Origin: an uncultured Oscillospiraceae bacterium
Lineage (GTDB): Bacteria; Bacillota; Clostridia; Oscillospirales; Ruminococcaceae
Assembly: GCA_910589145.1 (NCBI GenBank)
Contig: CAJUSD010000060.1
Coordinates: 1-11,652, forward strand
Direction: 5' to 3'
DNA: 11,652 bases
The number at the start of each line of letters is the position of its first letter. The stretch's first letter is position 1. This document shows, piece by piece, positions 1 to 6,942 of this stretch. The position numbers were made by a program, and so were the translations under genes. The notes beneath the pieces were generated by a model that was not told the DNA's origin, did not search any database, and saw nothing but the letters and a program-made list of their open reading frames with translations.

Positions 1-110
1 TCTTGCCAAAAGGGATTTCGCGTCTGCGGACGCGACCAGGGACTCTGCCCCCTGGCCCCCCGCCACTTTCGAGAAAGCGGCCAAAGCTTTTCATACGGGT
101 TTGGTTTGTG
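1..110. repeat. GC-rich multi-hairpin intergenic module
   Basis: Three hairpins follow one another here. Positions 19-24 pair perfectly with 29-34 (CGCGTC/GACGCG, 4-base loop). Positions 36-41 pair with 50-55 (CCAGGG/CCCTGG). Positions 62-70 pair with 73-81 with one mismatch (CTTTC/GAAAG inside GCC/GGC). No open frame of note crosses them and the base composition is far richer in GC than the flanking DNA. From memory, similar runs of short hairpins recur between genes in Ruminococcaceae-type genomes, so I read this as a copy of a dispersed intergenic repeat. That it is repeated elsewhere in this genome is inference. It lies downstream of proS and could also serve as its 3' end, but it has no clean U-tract. 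Confidence 0.5.
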
Positions 111-186
111 ACTGTCTTGGCTTTGTGCTCGCGCCGAAGGTTTTCTGCTTCTTTTTTTGCAATGTTTCTGTAAATTGATTTCCATG
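111..186. other. Short gap downstream of proS, no gene
   Basis: This AT-richer stretch separates the proS stop codon from the hairpin module. It contains a T-run at about 150-158 (an A-run on the proS sense strand) and no stem of useful length beside it. I see no convincing intrinsic terminator for proS before the hairpin module and no coding potential. Confidence 0.4.
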
Positions 187-1923
187 TTACTGACATAATT
201 GTTCTTTCAGCTTTTTTACCCACTGGACAGCTATACTGGCTGTTTCCTCTAAAGGAATTATCTCTGTTTTGCTTTTATCTCTCAAAGTTATTTCGCAATT
301 TCCTTTGCTCTGATTTCTCGGGCTCACAATAATCCTTACAGGTATCCCGATCAAATCCGCGTCTGAAAACATTACGCCTGCCCTGACATCCCGGTCATCA
401 TAAAGCACTTCCAGCCCTAAATTTACCAACTGCTGGTAAATCTGGTCTGCGGCGGCTTTTGCGGCCGGATGATCAGAACGAACGCAGCAAAGATGGACTT
501 CCCATGGTGAAACCGAAATGGGCCAAATAGGGCCGTACATATCATGCCGTACCTCGCATATTGAAGCTGCAAGCCTTTCCACACCGATTCCATAACAGCC
601 CATCAAAGGAAACTGGCTGTTCCCCTCCTGGTCAAGATACTGCATCCCCATGGCTTTCGTATATTTTGTCCCAAGCTGAAAAATATTTCCAACCTCAATT
701 CCTCTTGAAACAGTCAAGCTGTGTTTCCCACAGCAGGGGCAGATCCCCCCTTCCTTTGCCTTTGCCAAATCAAGATAAATCGTTGTTTCATCCTCACAAT
801 CCCGCTGTATATTCAGTCCTGTATAGTGAAAATCCTCCTGATTTGCCCCGCAGCAAAGGTTTTTCGTCCCTTTCAGGGAATGGTCAAAAAGCATTTTATA
901 TGCACCTTTTACCTTCAATCCATACGGCCCAATATATCCAGCTTTTAAACCGCATTCCAGGGTTATTTCAGCCGGGATAACTTCATCCTGAAGATAATTC
1001 GTCAATTTCGTTTCATTGATTTCCAAGTCCCCCCGAATAAATACAATCACCAAAAGTTTATCCTTTTGCGTTTGATAAACAACCGCCTTACAGGATTTTT
1101 CCAGCGGCATATGAAGAAATTCGCAGATTTCTTCAATGGTGTGTATATTGGGAGTATGAACCAGAGAAAGGGGCTGGTCTGGATGCGGGTCTGCATTTTC
1201 TACAATATTCTCCGCTGCTTCCATATTCCAGCAGCTTCCACATTGAGGGCATTGAACAACTGTATCTTCCCCGACAGGGGTCAAAAGCATAAACTCATGA
1301 GAAAGGCTCCCGCCCATCATGCCGGAATCAGATGCTACCGCTGCCACCTCTGGCAAACCGACGCGGGCAAATATTCGCTGGTAAGCCTTTAAACATACAT
1401 TATAATACTGTTCTAAATCCTCCTGCGACGTATGGAAGGAATATGCATCCTTCATAGTAAACTCCCGAACCCGGATTAATCCTCCCCGCGGTCTTGCTTC
1501 ATCACGGAATTTTGTCTGCAGCTGGTAGATCATAAATGGATATCTGGTATAACTTTGGGCGTACTCCCGCACAAGTTGTACTGCTGCTTCCTCATGGGTC
1601 ATACCTAACACCATAGGGGTTCCTGTCCGATCCTGAAATCGAAGGAGTTCCTTTCCCACGCTGCCATAACGTCCTGATTCCATCCACAAAGAACCAGGCA
1701 AAGCTACCGGAAATAATATTTCCTGTCCGCCTATACGCTCCATTTCTTCCCGGAGGATGGTTTCTATTTTACGGCAGACCCGACGCAACGGCGTATATTG
1801 AGAGAATATGCCGTTTGCGACATATTTCATATACCCTCCGCGCACCATAAGCGCTTGGCTGTCTATTACACAGTCGGCTGGACGCTCTTTAAACCTTTCC
1901 CCAACTAGCTGGCTGAATTTCAT
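187..1923 (-). CDS. proS: Prolyl-tRNA synthetase (bacterial type, with editing domain)
   Basis: This 578-residue class II synthetase charges tRNA(Pro) with proline in the cytoplasm. The class II core is visible: TxE-type MTHEE at about 108-112, motif 2 with FRDEARPRGG at 139-148 followed by REFTMKDAYSF, and motif 3 GCYGIGVERL at 442-451. The insertion between about 225 and 405 is the INS editing domain typical of bacterial ProRS, which clears mischarged Ala-tRNA(Pro); the lysine of KSCKAVV (276-282) matches the conserved INS lysine. CxxC pairs at 225/228 and 395/398 bracket the INS domain and may bind zinc, as in other clostridial ProRS. The anticodon-binding domain is about 475-578. I chose the ATG at 1923 because AAAGGAG lies 8 bases upstream; an in-frame ATG at 1956 has no such site. 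Length is normal for the family. It is controlled by the T-box upstream. Confidence 0.97.
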   Translation of the reverse strand: MKFSQLVGERFKERPADCVIDSQALMVRGGYMKYVANGIFSQYTPLRRVCRKIETILREEMERIGGQEILFPVALPGSLWMESGRYGSVGKELLRFQDRTGTPMVLGMTHEEAAVQLVREYAQSYTRYPFMIYQLQTKFRDEARPRGGLIRVREFTMKDAYSFHTSQEDLEQYYNVCLKAYQRIFARVGLPEVAAVASDSGMMGGSLSHEFMLLTPVGEDTVVQCPQCGSCWNMEAAENIVENADPHPDQPLSLVHTPNIHTIEEICEFLHMPLEKSCKAVVYQTQKDKLLVIVFIRGDLEINETKLTNYLQDEVIPAEITLECGLKAGYIGPYGLKVKGAYKMLFDHSLKGTKNLCCGANQEDFHYTGLNIQRDCEDETTIYLDLAKAKEGGICPCCGKHSLTVSRGIEVGNIFQLGTKYTKAMGMQYLDQEGNSQFPLMGCYGIGVERLAASICEVRHDMYGPIWPISVSPWEVHLCCVRSDHPAAKAAADQIYQQLVNLGLEVLYDDRDVRAGVMFSDADLIGIPVRIIVSPRNQSKGNCEITLRDKSKTEIIPLEETASIAVQWVKKLKEQLCQ

Positions 1924-1931
1924 AGCAACTG

Positions 1932-1938
1932 CTCCTTT
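1932..1938 (-). promoter_or_regulatory. Ribosome-binding site deciding the proS start
   Basis: AAAGGAG on the minus strand, 8 bases before the ATG at 1923. It favours this start over the ATG 33 bases upstream. Confidence 0.85.
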
Positions 1939-2022
1939 CTTTTTCAACAATTCCAATGCCTTCTATGGATACTGAAAAACTGGCTTTGACATTTTCCTTA
2001 ACCGGGCACTGCCCAGAAATAC

Positions 2023-2072
2023 AAAACCGCCCTAAACAAACTGTTTCTTGAAAAACAGACTGTTTAGGGCGG
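2023..2072 (-). terminator. T-box attenuator terminator
   Basis: Positions 2072-2061 and 2038-2027 form a perfect 12-bp stem (CCGCCCTAAACA/TGTTTAGGGCGG), extended by an inner 6-bp stem (2058-2053 with 2046-2041). A short U-run at 2026-2023 follows. The 5' arm shares bases with the antiterminator, which is the switch mechanism of the T-box. It would also stop transcripts reading through from glgP. Confidence 0.93.
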
Positions 2073-2321
2073 ATTTCATATCCGTGATACCACCTAAATT
2101 CAGAAAATCGTTTTCACTCGACTTCTGCACTCATTAAACGGCGCGGGGATTTCTCCCGATGCCTTTCCCTTATAACGGTGGAATACCGGCGGCACTTACT
2201 GGCATAAAATCCGTTCGTGCGCAGCTAAAAGATGGGTTCAGAAATCCCCCGCCAAAGACTTTCACCGTTCATCTTCTCTCTGAGTGCTGGCAGATTCCCT
2301 ACTAATTCTTTATCATTGCTT
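2023..2321 (-). promoter_or_regulatory. Proline-specific T-box riboswitch of proS
   Basis: This leader senses uncharged tRNA(Pro) and permits transcription into proS when proline charging is low. Stem I runs from about 2311 to 2228: AAAGA pairs with TCTTT at its base and CTGCCA (2293-2288) with TGGCGG (2254-2249) higher up, and its distal part carries AGAGAG and GGTGAAAGTC as T-box Stem I usually does. The specifier loop contains GAACCCA, giving CCC (2236-2234) as the likely proline codon; CCA shifted by one base is also a proline codon. The conserved T-box is TTTAGGTGGTATCACGGAT (2098-2080), a variant of the usual AGGGTGGNACCGCG. Its bulge offers UGGU (2092-2089), which pairs with an ACCA tRNA end, fitting a discriminator A. 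The antiterminator pairs TTTAGG (2098-2093) with CCTAAA (2068-2063) and CGGAT (2084-2080) with ATCCG (2074-2070), excluding the terminator. Confidence 0.95.
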
Positions 2322-2327
2322 TTTGAC

Positions 2328-2357
2328 ATTGTAACATAGATACGCCATAGCTGTCAA
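2328..2357 (-). promoter_or_regulatory. Promoter of the proS T-box leader
   Basis: A consensus -35 TTGACA lies at 2357-2352 and a -10 TACAAT at 2333-2328 with an 18-base spacer, placing the start near 2321, just before Stem I of the T-box. The -35 box abuts the glgP stop codon at 2360-2358. Confidence 0.75.
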
Positions 2358-4697
2358 TCAGATTTGCGGATGTATTCCCCAAATTTCCGCAGCATATTCT
2401 GAAACGGTTCTATCGCTGGAAAACTTTCCGCTGTTTGCCATATTTAAGAAACATTTTTTTGCAAAGTCATCAGGACGTTCCCCATAATCGCGGATTGCCC
2501 GCAGCCTTGCCTCCTGATAGGATTTAAAATCCAGCAAGAGATAATATTGATCTGCCCGATGCCAATCCGCACCTTTTAAAATAGAATCAAACAATTCCTG
2601 AAAAATCCCGGTCCCGCTGTCGTCTAAAAGTCCGTTTATCAGAGAATCCATCACACGTTTTATCCGTTTATCGTCCTGATAAATTTTTAAGGGGTCGTAT
2701 TTTTTAGAAGCCTCTGCAATACCGTCTACTGTTGCGCCGAAAATATAGTTGTTTTCGTCTCCGGCCTGCTCAACAATTTCCACATTTGCGCCGTCAAGCG
2801 TCCCCACTGTTACTGCGCCATTCAGCATAAATTTCATATTTCCTGTACCAGAAGCCTCTGTTCCAGCCGTAGAAATCTGTTCAGAAATATCCGCGGCTGG
2901 AATTAGTTTTTCGGCATAGGATACGTTATAATTTTGGACAAAAAGCACTTGAATCATTTGATTAACATCTGGGTCATTATTGACCAGCTTTGCTATTTCA
3001 TGAATCAGCTTAATGATTCCCTTCGCCCGGTGGTATCCTGGGGCTGCTTTTGCTCCAAATAGAAAAGCAGTTGGGTAAAATCCTTCTGTACTGCCTTCCT
3101 TCAAACAGAAATAAATATCTAAAATAGAAAAGGCATTTAATAGCTGCCTTTTATACTCATGAAGCCGTTTAACCTGAATATCAAAGAGAAAGTTTGGATT
3201 AAGCCTTATACCTTCTCTTTGATAAACATATGCACAAAGCTGCTCCTTTTTTACACGCTTGATTTCCTGAAATACTTTTAGGGCGTCAGGATTGCTGCTC
3301 TCAGGAACCAGTTTTTTCAGTTCATCTAAATGGGTAATCCATTGGTTTCCAATACGCTGCGTAATAAATTCTGACAGTTCACGGTTAGCCAGGGCAAGCC
3401 AGCGCCGCTGTGTAATCCCATTTGTCTTATTGCTGAATCTTTCTGGATAAATTTGATACCAGTCTTTTAATACATCTTGTTTTAAAATTTCTGTGTGTAT
3501 GCATGCAACTCCGTTGGTAGAATGGCACATGAAGACTGCAAGCCGCGCCATGTGTATTTGCCCATCCTGAAGGATATTGTATGGCTCTGTTTTTTGTATC
3601 CCCTTTTGCTGCAGTTCCTTTTCCAAGCAGGTTTGCAGTTTTTCTACATATGGAAATACCTGCGGGATAATCTGGCGGAACAATTCTATATCCCATTTTT
3701 CCAGGGCTTCCGCCATAATTGTATGATTCGTATACGCAAAGACTCGAAACGCCAACCCTTTGGCTGTTTCAAATGGAACATGATGCTCCTGTTCCAGCAA
3801 ACGGATAAATTCAGCAATGGATACTACTGGATGGGTATCATTAAGCTGAATTGCATAGCAATCTGGAAATTTTGAAAAATCTTCACCATGCTGGGAAACA
3901 TACACCCTCAAAATATTTTGCAGCGATGCGCTTGTAAAGAAATACTGCTGCTTAAGACGCAGTTTTTTGCCTTCGTCGGTACTGTCATTTGGATAAAGAA
4001 CCGCTGAAATTTCTTCTGCGCGGTTTCTTTCCTCTACAGCTTCATTATACCTTTGTTCATTAAACAAAGTAAAATCAAAGGGATTCAGAGGTTCTGACTG
4101 CCATAAACGCAGGGTATTAATTGTTTTGCCGCCGTACCCAATTACTGGCATATCATAAGGCACAGCCTTTACTGTTTGATTGCCAAAAGCAACAAGTACG
4201 CTTTCCTCTTCCTTTCGGACGCTCCAGGGATCTCCGAAACTTTGCCAGTCATCAGCCGTTTCCTTTTGAAAACCGTTTTCAAAAAACTGCTTGAATATAC
4301 CATATCTATAACGGATTCCATAGCCATCCAGCGGAAGGTTTAACGACGCTGCAGAATCCAGGAAACAGGCTGCAAGCCTTCCCAATCCTCCATTGCCTAA
4401 GGCGTTGTCTTCAATTTCCTCAAAAATATCTGGATGGATGCCTCTGCCCTGCAGAAATGTTTCACATTCTTCCAAAAGACCAAGGTTTAACAGGTTGCTG
4501 TGTACCATTCTCCCCATAAGAAATTCCGCTGAGAAATAACATGCCCGCTTTCCGTTGGATTCCCGTTCCCATACAGGCATGAGGAATTTCATGGCTGCAT
4601 GGGAAACTGCCTGATAAATTTGTTTGGAAGAATAGCTGTCTTTCTTTTGGAGCATGTTTTCCAAAAAGGAATCTATATCATGTGTAAACTGTTCCAT
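2358..4697 (-). CDS. glgP: Glycogen/maltodextrin phosphorylase
   Basis: This 779-residue GT35 enzyme removes glucose from the non-reducing ends of alpha-1,4-glucans by phosphorolysis, releasing glucose 1-phosphate in the cytoplasm. Family signatures visible are YFSAEFLMGR (54-63), LGNGGLGRLAACFLDS (100-115), NKTNGITQRRWL near the middle, RLHEYKRQLLN, and the pyridoxal-phosphate motif EASGTGNMKFMLNG, whose lysine is residue 622. Length fits bacterial GlgP/MalP (about 750-830). I chose the ATG at 4697, 5 bases after AAAGAGGG; the frame extends to an ATG at 4745 whose only upstream purine run is too close. It is not beside glgA, glgB, glgC or glgD and is separated from the sugar transporter by 409 bases, so glycogen and imported maltodextrin are both possible substrates. 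Sequence alone does not separate those roles. No terminator lies between it and the proS leader. Confidence 0.95.
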   Translation of the reverse strand: MEQFTHDIDSFLENMLQKKDSYSSKQIYQAVSHAAMKFLMPVWERESNGKRACYFSAEFLMGRMVHSNLLNLGLLEECETFLQGRGIHPDIFEEIEDNALGNGGLGRLAACFLDSAASLNLPLDGYGIRYRYGIFKQFFENGFQKETADDWQSFGDPWSVRKEEESVLVAFGNQTVKAVPYDMPVIGYGGKTINTLRLWQSEPLNPFDFTLFNEQRYNEAVEERNRAEEISAVLYPNDSTDEGKKLRLKQQYFFTSASLQNILRVYVSQHGEDFSKFPDCYAIQLNDTHPVVSIAEFIRLLEQEHHVPFETAKGLAFRVFAYTNHTIMAEALEKWDIELFRQIIPQVFPYVEKLQTCLEKELQQKGIQKTEPYNILQDGQIHMARLAVFMCHSTNGVACIHTEILKQDVLKDWYQIYPERFSNKTNGITQRRWLALANRELSEFITQRIGNQWITHLDELKKLVPESSNPDALKVFQEIKRVKKEQLCAYVYQREGIRLNPNFLFDIQVKRLHEYKRQLLNAFSILDIYFCLKEGSTEGFYPTAFLFGAKAAPGYHRAKGIIKLIHEIAKLVNNDPDVNQMIQVLFVQNYNVSYAEKLIPAADISEQISTAGTEASGTGNMKFMLNGAVTVGTLDGANVEIVEQAGDENNYIFGATVDGIAEASKKYDPLKIYQDDKRIKRVMDSLINGLLDDSGTGIFQELFDSILKGADWHRADQYYLLLDFKSYQEARLRAIRDYGERPDDFAKKCFLNMANSGKFSSDRTVSEYAAEIWGIHPQI

Positions 4698-4793
4698 TAA
4701 ATCCCTCTTTCTTTTCAGTGAAATAAAAAGCCGATTTGCAGGCATAACCTAAGACAGTACTACCTGGGTTAAATTAAAAAGGGTTCCAGAGTT

Positions 4794-4840
4794 GTGCAGC
4801 AAAGCTATATGCAGCAAAGCTATATGCAGCAAAGCTGCAC
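4794..4840. repeat. 15-bp tandem repeat inside a hairpin
   Basis: Two identical units gcagcaaagctatat (4796-4810, 4811-4825) are followed by a third that matches for its first 11 bases (4826-4840). The outer ends GTGCAGC (4794-4800) and GCTGCAC (4834-4840) are perfect inverted complements. Each GCAGC can also pair with a neighbouring GCTGC, so the array can fold in several registers. It lies about 100-145 bases upstream of the glgP start. It looks like a simple hairpin expanded by slippage. Confidence 0.85.
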
Positions 4841-4924
4841 TCCTAAAAACACCTAGTCTCCAGTGAACTGAATCAACAAGACACGAAATACCCCCAGCTT
4901 GATAAGAGAATATATCCAGACCTT

Positions 4925-4938
4925 ATACAACATTGTAT
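4925..4938. promoter_or_regulatory. Operator-like dyad upstream of glgP
   Basis: ATACAA-CA-TTGTAT is a perfect 6-bp dyad with a 2-base centre, about 230 bases upstream of the glgP start. Its size resembles a dimeric repressor site, but a single copy in AT-rich DNA may be chance. No regulator gene is present in the window to link it to. Confidence 0.25.
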
Positions 4939-4965
4939 GGGAGTTAATAAGAGCTTTTTAACCGA

Positions 4966-4981
4966 GCGAATTCTAATTCGC
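4966..4981. other. Small perfect hairpin
   Basis: GCGAAT (4966-4971) pairs with ATTCGC (4976-4981) across a 4-base loop. Neither strand has a U-tract directly after it, so I do not call it a terminator. It directly abuts the long-range inverted repeat at 4980. Confidence 0.5.
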
Positions 4982-5061
4982 GGATGTTACTGCCCAGTTA
5001 AAAAAACGTAAAAAATCAAGGTTCCTGCTTTAGCAATACAATGGGATATTTTAACATCCGC
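4980..5061. repeat. 10-bp perfect inverted repeat enclosing 62 bases
   Basis: GCGGATGTTA (4980-4989) and TAACATCCGC (5052-5061) are perfect inverted complements. Inside, CCCA and TGGG near each arm can extend the fold. On the minus strand the enclosed part carries runs of six and seven T. It starts about 45 bases downstream of the last transporter gene. It could be a 3' processing or stabilising structure, the ends of a tiny mobile element remnant, or chance. Confidence 0.5.
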
Positions 5062-5106
5062 TATATAATACTGCGGAACAGCGCGTCCTTATTCCAAGGC
5101 TTCCCT

Positions 5107-5943
5107 TTATCCCTTCACCGCACCGGCAACCACACCGCGAATAATATACTTTTGACAAAAGAGATAAAAAATAACAATGGGGATAATCGCCAAAATCAAC
5201 ATAGCCATCAACGCACCCATGTCCCTTGAACCATAGCCGCCCTGTAAATATTGGACAGCAACTGGAATTGTGCGGTATTTGTTTCCTATGGCAAGATAAG
5301 GCAGAAGGTAGTCGTTCCAAATCCACATTGCGTTAAGAATTGCAACGGTAATGGCAGTAGGCTGAAGGATTGGAAACACAATCCGAAAAAAAGTTTGAAT
5401 GGGGGAACTTCCATCAATAACGGCAGCTTCCTCAATTTCAAGAGGGATGCTTTTAATAAATCCAGAGAACATGAAAACGGACAGGCCGGAGCCGAATCCC
5501 AAATAAATTACAATCAATCCAACGGGATTGTCAAGACGAAGGTCGTTAATTGTTTTGGACATGGTAAACATGACCATCTGGAAAGGAACGATCATACTGA
5601 AAACAAAAAGATAATAAAGCAAATTGGTAAACCAGTTTTTAACCCGGACAAGATACCATGCTGTCATAGAGGTAAATAAGATAATAGCTGCAACAGAAAA
5701 AACGGTAATAAAAAGGGAATAACCAAAAGCCTGAAAAAAGCGTATCTTCTCAACACCGTTGAAGTAATTTTTAAGCCCGGAAAAAGTTTGAGCGTTTGGA
5801 AAAGCAAAAGGGTCGTTGGAAATATAAAACTGCCCTTTAAAAGAATTGTAAAGTACTATAAAAATTGGGGCGAGGAAGGCGATAGAAAGAAGAACAAGGA
5901 AAATAAAAAGGATTTCCTGCGTCCATTTTTTACGTTTAAACAT
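5107..5943 (-). CDS. CUT1 sugar ABC transporter permease, MalG type
   Basis: This 278-residue inner-membrane protein is one half of the channel of a carbohydrate importer. Hydrophobic segments at about 12-32, 75-98, 106-128, 140-162, 192-216 and 245-263 fit the six-helix MalG topology. The cytoplasmic EAA loop, which docks the ATPase, is EEAAVIDGSSPIQTFFRIVFP at about 171-191. The C-terminus ending in RGVVAGAVKG is typical of MalG-like permeases. The start codon shares its A with the stop codon of the upstream permease (TGATG), and AAGGAGG lies 10 bases before it inside that gene, so translation is probably coupled. Family knowledge gives sugar import; the exact sugar is inferred from the neighbouring GH43 gene as a xylo- or arabino-oligosaccharide. 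No ATPase gene follows. Confidence 0.93.
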   Translation of the reverse strand: MFKRKKWTQEILFIFLVLLSIAFLAPIFIVLYNSFKGQFYISNDPFAFPNAQTFSGLKNYFNGVEKIRFFQAFGYSLFITVFSVAAIILFTSMTAWYLVRVKNWFTNLLYYLFVFSMIVPFQMVMFTMSKTINDLRLDNPVGLIVIYLGFGSGLSVFMFSGFIKSIPLEIEEAAVIDGSSPIQTFFRIVFPILQPTAITVAILNAMWIWNDYLLPYLAIGNKYRTIPVAVQYLQGGYGSRDMGALMAMLILAIIPIVIFYLFCQKYIIRGVVAGAVKG

Positions 5944-6788
5944 CAGTGTTCAACCTCCTTGCTTCTGGTAAGGTAAAGCTGTGTAAACGCAATCACTGCC
6001 ACCATTAAGAAAAATATAACAGCTTTCGCCTGGCCAACACCTTCATAGCCGATCCGTCCGTAAAATGTATTATAAATGTCAAGGGCAAGCATAGCGCTTT
6101 CACGTCCGGGAGCGCCAGCAGTAAGGGCAAGGTTCTGGTCGAATAGTTTAAAGGAATTTGTCAAGGTAAGGAATGTGCAGATTGTAGTAGAAGGAGCCAC
6201 CATAGGAATTGTGACATTGCATAATGTTTGAAAGGGAGAAGCTCCGTCAATTGCAGCAGCTTCTGTAAGTTCTCCGGGAATATTCTGGATGCCGGCAATG
6301 TAAATAATCATCATATAACCGATCATCTGCCAGTTCATGAGGACCACCAGACCCCAAAATCCATATTTGGCGGAAAACGTAATGTCCACACCAAAGTTCA
6401 TTAAAACACCATTAATAATCAGCTGCCAGATATATCCCAGGACAATTCCCCCAATTAAATTAGGCATAAAGAAAATAGTACGAAATAAGTTTGTACCGCG
6501 AATATCTCTGGTTAAAAGCATAGCAAGGGCAAAGGCAAGGACATTAATTGTAATGACAGATACAATGGTAAAGCGGATTGTAAACCACAGTGCATTAAGA
6601 AAATCACGGTTAGAGGAAAAAGCCTTATAGTAATTGGATAAACCAACCCATTTGGCATTAGAAACTGTGGTAAATTCGGTAAAGGAGAGATAAAGCCCCA
6701 TTAAAAAGGGAATAAAAAACGCAATTAAAAATGCTGCCAAAGTAGGAAGTACAAAAAGGGGAAAATATTTTTTTAAGGATTTATCCAT
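5943..6788 (-). CDS. CUT1 sugar ABC transporter permease, MalF type
   Basis: This 281-residue membrane protein is the partner half of the sugar channel. It has an N-terminal helix at about 10-34, further hydrophobic segments at about 66-92, 104-128, 143-168, 200-218 and 255-273, and the EAA loop EAAAIDGASPFQT (176-188) followed by TIP. It is a short MalF-like protein without the large periplasmic loop of E. coli MalF, as is usual in Firmicutes. The ATG at 6788 has GGGAGG 5 bases upstream. It overlaps the next permease by one base and is separated from the binding-protein gene by 154 bases that contain a terminator-like hairpin, so it may be expressed at a lower level than the binding protein. 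Confidence 0.94.
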   Translation of the reverse strand: MDKSLKKYFPLFVLPTLAAFLIAFFIPFLMGLYLSFTEFTTVSNAKWVGLSNYYKAFSSNRDFLNALWFTIRFTIVSVITINVLAFALAMLLTRDIRGTNLFRTIFFMPNLIGGIVLGYIWQLIINGVLMNFGVDITFSAKYGFWGLVVLMNWQMIGYMMIIYIAGIQNIPGELTEAAAIDGASPFQTLCNVTIPMVAPSTTICTFLTLTNSFKLFDQNLALTAGAPGRESAMLALDIYNTFYGRIGYEGVGQAKAVIFFLMVAVIAFTQLYLTRSKEVEH

Positions 6789-6870
6789 ATCGTCCTCCCA
6801 GTAAAATGAAGTTGACAGGAATATAGTTGGATAAAAACGGTTTCTTATACATGGAAAACAATTCAGGGAA

Positions 6871-6907
6871 AAAAGAACGCCGTCCGCTTGCCGGAACGCG
6901 GACGGCG
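6871..6907 (-). terminator. Intercistronic hairpin after the binding-protein gene
   Basis: Positions 6907-6898 and 6887-6878 form a perfect, almost all-GC 10-bp stem (CGCCGTCCGC/GCGGACGGCG) with a 10-base loop, followed on the minus strand by TTCTTTTTT. It begins 35 bases after the binding-protein stop codon. The permeases downstream show no convincing promoter of their own, so I read it as a partial terminator and 3' stabiliser that keeps binding-protein mRNA above permease mRNA. A T-run also follows on the plus strand. Confidence 0.8.
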
Positions 6908-6942
6908 CAGTTTTTAATTATTTGAATGCTGGTTGTACCAAA

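Larger units (their letters stand above)
4698..5106. other. 409-base gap between glgP and the transporter operon
   Basis: I see no convincing gene here. The gap holds a 15-base tandem repeat (4796-4840) inside a hairpin, a dyad at 4925-4938, a small perfect hairpin at 4966-4981, and a long-range inverted repeat (4980-4989 with 5052-5061). A glgP promoter must lie here or farther right, but I cannot pick one with confidence. No classic stem plus U-tract follows the transporter genes. One plus-strand frame stays open from about 4844 to 5014 without a start codon or ribosome site, which is too short to call. Confidence 0.6.

Noticed and set aside
561..1392. Plus-strand open frames inside proS (and similar ones inside glgP, the transporter and GH43)
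   Set aside because: They are antisense shadows of well-supported minus-strand genes, with no ribosome sites or family motifs.
2002..2016. Small GGGC/GCCC hairpin between the T-box terminator and the proS ribosome site
   Set aside because: Only four base pairs with a three-base loop; not enough to assign a function.
4844..5014. Open plus-strand frame of about 55 codons, and an overlapping frame ending in LIRAF, between the transporter and glgP
   Set aside because: No start codon with a ribosome site, the two frames overlap, and the peptides match no family I recognise; too weak for a gene or transposase remnant.
6789..6870. Possible separate promoter for the permeases between the hairpin and the MalF-type start
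   Set aside because: TATAAG and TATATT strings occur, but no -35 at a suitable distance accompanies either; AT-rich chance is likelier.
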